From an uncultured Oscillospiraceae bacterium (GTDB lineage: Bacteria > Bacillota > Clostridia > Oscillospirales > Oscillospiraceae): a stretch of 9,298 nt of DNA. Position 1 is the first letter of the stretch; the number at the start of each line of letters is the position of its first letter. The DNA lies in contig CAKTIN010000071.1 in the NCBI GenBank assembly GCA_934565775.1, forward strand, positions 1 to 9,298. The letters are read 5' to 3'. A model generated the notes under the pieces. The model had not been told where the DNA came from. It made no database searches and saw only the letters and a program-made list of their open reading frames with translations. Below, one piece after another: positions 6,463 through 9,298 of this stretch. A program made the translations under genes and the position numbers.

Positions 6463-7842
6463 TTATTTCGCTTCCTCCAGGAACAGGGGCCGCACCTTCT
6501 GCCGGTACAGCCGGATGAAGCAGTACACAGACACCAGGGTGCTGGCGACCTCCGCAATGGGGAAGGACCACCACACCAGATCCACGTTCCCAGTGCGGCT
6601 GAGGAGGTACGCCACCGGCAGCAGCACCACGATCTGCCGGGCGAAGGAGACAATGGTGCTGTAGATCCCGTTGCCCAGGGCCTGGTAGCTGGCGCCGAAT
6701 ACGATGCACACCCCGGCGAACAGGAACGACAGGCTGATGATCCTTAGGGCGATGGCGCCCAGGCGCAGGAACTCCTCGCTGTGCCCAAAGGGGGACAGGA
6801 GCACGTCCGGGATCAGCTGGAAGGCGGCCAGGCCCAGGGCCATGACGCAGGTGGCGGCAATGGCGCAGTAGCGCACGGCCTTCATGATCCGCTGGGGCTT
6901 CCGCGCCCCGTAATTATAGGCGATGACGGGGATCATGGCGTTATTCATGCCGAAGATGGGCATGAAAACGAAGCTCTGAAGCTTGAAATACACGCCGAAC
7001 ACGTTGGTGGAGGTCTCGCTGAAGCCCTGGAGGATCTGGTTGAAGCCGAAGGTCATAATGGAGCCCACGGACATCATGATGATGGTGGGCAGGGCCACGG
7101 TGAGCACCGGGCGGACAATGGCCCACTCCAGACGGAAGCGGCGGAAGGTCAGCTTCAGATCGGGGTTCTTCCTGTGGTTAAAGAAGAAGGCCAGAATCAG
7201 CGCCACAAACTGGCCCAGGACCGTGGCCCAGGCGGCGCCCGCCGCGCCCATCTCCGGGAAGCCGAAGCGGCCGAAAATGAAGATTGGGTCGAAAATAATG
7301 TTGATGATCGCGCCCACGCCCTGGGTGGCCATGGTGTAGGCCGTCCGGCCGGAGGACTGCAGGAACCGCTCAAAGAGCACCTCCCCCAGAATGCCGCCGC
7401 TGGCCACCGTGCAGATCCGCAGATAGGAAATGCCCGCCTGGACCGTGGCCTCCACGTCGGACTGCATCCGGAAGAAGGGCTCCACCAGGAACAGGCCGAA
7501 GAGCAGGAACAGCACCATGGCCGCCCCGGCCAGGAGGACGGAGGTGGCGGCGGTGCGGTTGGCCTCCTCGTAATTCTTGGAGCCCAGGCACCGGGAGATC
7601 ATGGCCGTAGCGCCCACGGCGATGCCGGTGGCGCAGCCGATGAGCAGGTTCTGGATGGGGAAGGACAGGGACAGGGCCGTCAGGGCGTTGTCGCTGTAAT
7701 TGGAAATGTAAATGCTGTCTACCACGTTGTAGGCCGCCTGGACCAGCATGGACAGCACCAGGGGGATCGCCATTTGCAGCAGGAGCTTTCCCATGGGCAT
7801 GGTGCCCATTTTGTTCTCTTTCAATGTCACCGGTTCACTCAT
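6463..7842 (-). CDS. MATE-family multidrug efflux protein
   Basis: A 459-residue integral membrane protein of the usual MATE length, with about twelve hydrophobic segments. Family marks are the opening MPMGKLLLQMAIPLVLSML (15-33), a TM1 region with VVDSIYIS (41-48), QGVGAIINIIFDPIFIFG in the first half (174-191) and a YNYGARKP loop at the start of the second half (309-316). It probably exports cationic or amphipathic compounds in exchange for Na+ or H+. The start at 7842 has a weak, distant GAGG (11-base gap); the Met at residue 12 (7809) is a possible alternative, since the conserved part begins just after it. It is transcribed alone from its own promoter, divergent from the methyltransferase gene. 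The drug or metabolite exported cannot be predicted. Confidence 0.92.
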   Translation of the reverse strand: MSEPVTLKENKMGTMPMGKLLLQMAIPLVLSMLVQAAYNVVDSIYISNYSDNALTALSLSFPIQNLLIGCATGIAVGATAMISRCLGSKNYEEANRTAATSVLLAGAAMVLFLLFGLFLVEPFFRMQSDVEATVQAGISYLRICTVASGGILGEVLFERFLQSSGRTAYTMATQGVGAIINIIFDPIFIFGRFGFPEMGAAGAAWATVLGQFVALILAFFFNHRKNPDLKLTFRRFRLEWAIVRPVLTVALPTIIMMSVGSIMTFGFNQILQGFSETSTNVFGVYFKLQSFVFMPIFGMNNAMIPVIAYNYGARKPQRIMKAVRYCAIAATCVMALGLAAFQLIPDVLLSPFGHSEEFLRLGAIALRIISLSFLFAGVCIVFGASYQALGNGIYSTIVSFARQIVVLLPVAYLLSRTGNVDLVWWSFPIAEVASTLVSVYCFIRLYRQKVRPLFLEEAK

Positions 7843-7846
7843 TGAT

Positions 7847-7940
7847 TCATTTGCCTCTTTCTCTGTAAAATAGTCGTATGCTACCTATTATAGGCGAAAT
7901 TCATAAAGATGCAAGGCATTTCCGCAAAAAAGGCAAATGA
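7847..7940. repeat. Inverted repeat flanking the MATE promoter
   Basis: TCATTTGCCTCTTT (7847-7860) and AAAAAAGGCAAATGA (7926-7940) are inverted copies matching at 13 of 14 positions, with nine in a row identical. The left arm covers the MATE ribosome binding region and the right arm lies upstream of its -35 box, so the whole promoter sits between them. It may be a two-site operator or chance; no regulator gene is adjacent. Confidence 0.35.
7887..7914 (-). promoter_or_regulatory. Sigma-A promoter of the MATE gene
   Basis: Minus-strand TTGCAT (7909-7914) and a perfect TATAAT (7887-7892) with a 16-bp spacer. The -10 box is about 45 bases before the start codon. Confidence 0.7.
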
Positions 7941-7963
7941 TACGATTGGCGCCCCGGTTTTCC

Positions 7964-7991
7964 TTGCGTTTTTGGGAGGGTATGCTATAAT
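7964..7991 (+). promoter_or_regulatory. Sigma-A promoter of the methyltransferase gene
   Basis: Plus-strand TTGCGT (7964-7969) and a perfect TATAAT (7986-7991) with a 16-bp spacer and an extended -10 TG (TGCTATAAT). It is back to back with the MATE promoter, the two -35 boxes about 50 bases apart. The leader would be only about 28 bases, which leaves no room for a SAM riboswitch or T-box. Confidence 0.75.
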
Positions 7992-8025
7992 GAGACCAAA
8001 TTTGAGAAAAAGGATGTGCCGGAAT

Positions 8026-8907
8026 ATGACAAAAGAGGAATTCTGGGGCCTTTTGGGGGCCGGGCCTCTGCTGCTGGACGGGGCGACGGGGTCCTATCTG
8101 CTGGAGCAGGGGATGCCCCGGGGGGCTGAGACCCATCTGTGGGTGCTGGAGCATCCGGAGGCGCTGGTTGCCCTTCAGCGGGCCTATGTCCGGGCGGGGA
8201 GCCGGGTTTTGTACACGCCCACCCTGCAATGCCAGGAGCTGTCCATGAAAAAGTCCGGCCGGGAGCGCCATGTGGAGGCGGTCAACGCCGCCCTGACCGC
8301 CCTGACCCGCCAGGCGGCGGAGCCGGGGGTGCTGGTGGCCGGGGATCTGTCCACCCTGGCCGGAGAGATGGACAGCTGGGACGAGGGGCACACCGACCGG
8401 ATGATCGAGATCTACCGCAGGCAGATCCGGGGCCTGCTGGAGGGCGGGGCGGACCTGCTGGCGGCGGAGACCCTGCTGTATCCGGCGGAGGCCGAGGCCA
8501 TTGCCGCGGCGGCGGAGCTGGAGGGAGCGGGGTGCGTGCTGTACAGCTTCACCATGCAGCCGGACGGGTCGCTGTTCTCCGGCCGGGAGGCCGGGTCGGT
8601 GCTCCGGGAGCTGGAGCTGGCCGGGGCCGCCGCCGTGGGCTTCAACTGCGTGGCCGCCGGGCCGGAGCTGCCGGGACTGGTCTCCCGCCTCCGGCGGCAG
8701 GTCCGAGGGCCGCTTCTGGCCAAGCCCAACGCGGGGCTGCCGGTCATCGGCCCGGAGGGCCGGGCGGTGTATCCCATGGGGGCGGAGGAGTTCGCGGGGA
8801 TCCTGGCGGACTGCCGCGCCCTGGGGGCGCAGCTCCTGGGGGGCTGCTGCGGCACGGACCCCGGCTTTATCCAAGCCCTGAAGGCCCGGCTGGAGGCCGC
8901 AAAATAA
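8026..8907 (+). CDS. Homocysteine S-methyltransferase family protein, single domain
   Basis: A 293-residue homocysteine-binding (Hcy_methyl) barrel. It opens with LLLDGATGSYLLEQG (16-29), which fits the family's DGGxGT-type start. It has AAET (146-149) and the three zinc-ligand cysteines expected of the family: C208 in GFNC and C274-C275 in GGCCGT. These would hold Zn2+ and activate the homocysteine thiol for methylation to methionine. There is no cobalamin, folate or activation domain, so it is not full-length MetH. It may use S-methylmethionine or another simple methyl donor (MmuM-like), or act with a separate corrinoid protein. The open frame begins at 7909, but that part covers the promoter; ATG at 8026 is preferred because it lies after the predicted transcript start. 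The ribosome site is poor (AGGA at 8011-8014), and ATG at 8014 is a possible alternative adding four residues. Confidence 0.88.
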   Translation: MTKEEFWGLLGAGPLLLDGATGSYLLEQGMPRGAETHLWVLEHPEALVALQRAYVRAGSRVLYTPTLQCQELSMKKSGRERHVEAVNAALTALTRQAAEPGVLVAGDLSTLAGEMDSWDEGHTDRMIEIYRRQIRGLLEGGADLLAAETLLYPAEAEAIAAAAELEGAGCVLYSFTMQPDGSLFSGREAGSVLRELELAGAAAVGFNCVAAGPELPGLVSRLRRQVRGPLLAKPNAGLPVIGPEGRAVYPMGAEEFAGILADCRALGAQLLGGCCGTDPGFIQALKARLEAAK

Positions 8908-8911
8908 CAGC

Positions 8912-8935
8912 GCGCCGGGCCTTGCGGTCCGGCGC
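8912..8935 (+). terminator. Hairpin after the methyltransferase gene, weak terminator candidate
   Basis: GCGCCGGGCC (8912-8921) pairs with GGTCCGGCGC (8926-8935), ten pairs including one G-U, with a four-base loop. It starts four bases after the stop codon, which is the right place for a terminator, but TCCCGG follows rather than a U-tract. It may act with the downstream hairpin at 8994-9012, which is followed by a T-richer stretch. Confidence 0.45.
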
Positions 8936-8967
8936 TCCCGGTTCTGACGTTCAATCCCTCAGTCAAA

Positions 8968-9058
8968 GATCAAAGATTTTTATACTTGTGGTGCGCTTGC
9001 TACCGGCAAGCGTCCTATTTTGATCCGCAGCGGGTTGCACCCGCCCTTTCCACAAGGG
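8968..9058. other. Cluster of hairpins, possible structured RNA or interspersed repeat
   Basis: Outer arms GATCAAA (8968-8974) and TTTGATC (9019-9025) enclose a perfect hairpin CGCTTGC/GCAAGCG (8994-9000 and 9006-9012). Then come GCGGGT/ACCCGC (9030-9035 and 9039-9044) and CCCTT/AAGGG (9044-9048 and 9054-9058) almost without gaps. A tandem TCAAAGA copy (8963-8969, 8970-8976) precedes it. The inner hairpin plus TCCTATTTTGAT could end the methyltransferase transcript. The density of stems also fits a small RNA or a dispersed palindromic repeat. Confidence 0.4.
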
Positions 9059-9165
9059 AGCCTTGGGCCTTCCGAAATTCCAAACTGTTTAGAAACAATT
9101 TTGGCGTGTACCAATCGTAATTTGAAAATCTACACATATTTCCGCACATTTCCTGCTTCACACCG

Positions 9166-9243
9166 CACCATCGGGTTATGCCCGGCGCACTGGGTCATGC
9201 TTGCATCATCTGGTTATGTCTGGCACCATCGGGCGGCATGATG
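9166..9243. repeat. Degenerate tandem repeat, four units of about 20 bp
   Basis: Four adjoining units at 9166-9185, 9186-9203, 9204-9223 and 9224-9243 (20, 18, 20 and 20 bp). The first is CACCATCGGGTTATGCCCGG and the third CATCATCTGGTTATGTCTGG, 16 of 20 identical. The first ten bases of unit 4 equal those of unit 1, and the second unit is more diverged. Units follow each other with no spacers, so this is not a CRISPR array. Function unknown. Confidence 0.45.
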
Positions 9244-9298
9244 CACATCTCCCAACGCAACTGCTGCCAAATTCTGCTCTGTGCATTTCGGGCGTGTG

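Larger units (their letters stand above)
8908..9298. other. Right-edge intergenic region, no gene found
   Basis: This 391-base stretch holds no supportable coding sequence on either strand; the open frames in it are short and lack ribosome sites. It contains a post-gene hairpin (8912-8935), a cluster of nested hairpins (8968-9058), an imperfect AT-rich dyad (9080-9104) and a degenerate 20-bp tandem repeat (9166-9243). From about 9060 to 9160 the GC content drops to roughly 40%, well below the neighbouring genes. Confidence 0.6.

Noticed and set aside
6353..6709. A 119-residue N-terminal extension of the GH18 protein
   Set aside because: It spans the GH18 promoter, the MATE terminator and the end of the MATE gene; the barrel begins at the ATG at 6352, which has a good ribosome site.
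7938..7991. A 17-codon plus-strand leader peptide beginning at the ATG at 7938
   Set aside because: No promoter lies upstream on the plus strand, and it ends within the methyltransferase -10 box.
7909..8025. N-terminal extension of the methyltransferase, which reads like a short hydrophobic leader
   Set aside because: It covers the -35 and -10 boxes of the gene's own promoter, so it would not be in the transcript.
9020..9241. A 73-codon plus-strand open frame in the right-edge region
   Set aside because: No ribosome site, no recognisable features, and it runs through hairpins and the degenerate repeat; the last bases of the window also show no supportable minus-strand gene end.
9166..9243. 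CRISPR array
   Set aside because: Units adjoin directly with no unique spacers, are diverged from each other, and no cas gene is present.
8908..9298. tRNA or rRNA gene
   Set aside because: No cloverleaf with T-loop GTTCRA and acceptor pairing, and no rRNA-like conserved segment could be found by eye.

Overview
The window looks like a chromosomal segment of a high-GC Firmicute, most likely a gut Clostridium of the Oscillospiraceae type (Flavonifractor, Lawsonibacter or Oscillibacter-like). This is inferred from GC-rich coding sequence combined with AGGAGG-type ribosome binding sites, near-consensus TATAAT promoters, U-tailed hairpin terminators, and a LytTR/GHKL regulatory pair. The species assignment is inference; no rRNA or tRNA is present to support it.

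Seven genes are supported. Six lie on the minus strand and are read from right to left. From the left edge: a short non-coding end with a terminator (1-159); two ABC exporter half-transporters overlapping by 14 bp (160-2031 and 2018-3838); a 130-bp control region; a GHKL-type histidine kinase with no sensor domain (3969-4631) preceded by its LytTR response regulator (4643-5341); a stand-alone cytosolic GH18 glycosidase (5450-6352); and a MATE-family efflux protein (6463-7842). A divergent promoter region (7843-8025) separates these from the only plus-strand gene, a homocysteine S-methyltransferase-family protein (8026-8907). The last 391 bases hold no gene, but contain several hairpins and a degenerate 20-bp repeat, with a fall in GC.

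The most coherent unit is 109-5402. A good sigma-A promoter drives the regulator and kinase. The exporter pair lies directly downstream, behind a weak promoter with no -35 box. Just upstream of that promoter's -35 position are two copies of a LytTR-like 9-mer, repeated exactly 21 bp apart. The simplest reading is a small regulatory circuit in which the LytTR regulator switches on a heterodimeric exporter. Signal and exported substrate are unknown, and no precursor-peptide gene is visible. The GH18, MATE and methyltransferase genes each have their own promoter and look like independent units; the GH18 promoter carries a palindrome between its -35 and -10 boxes that could be a repressor site.
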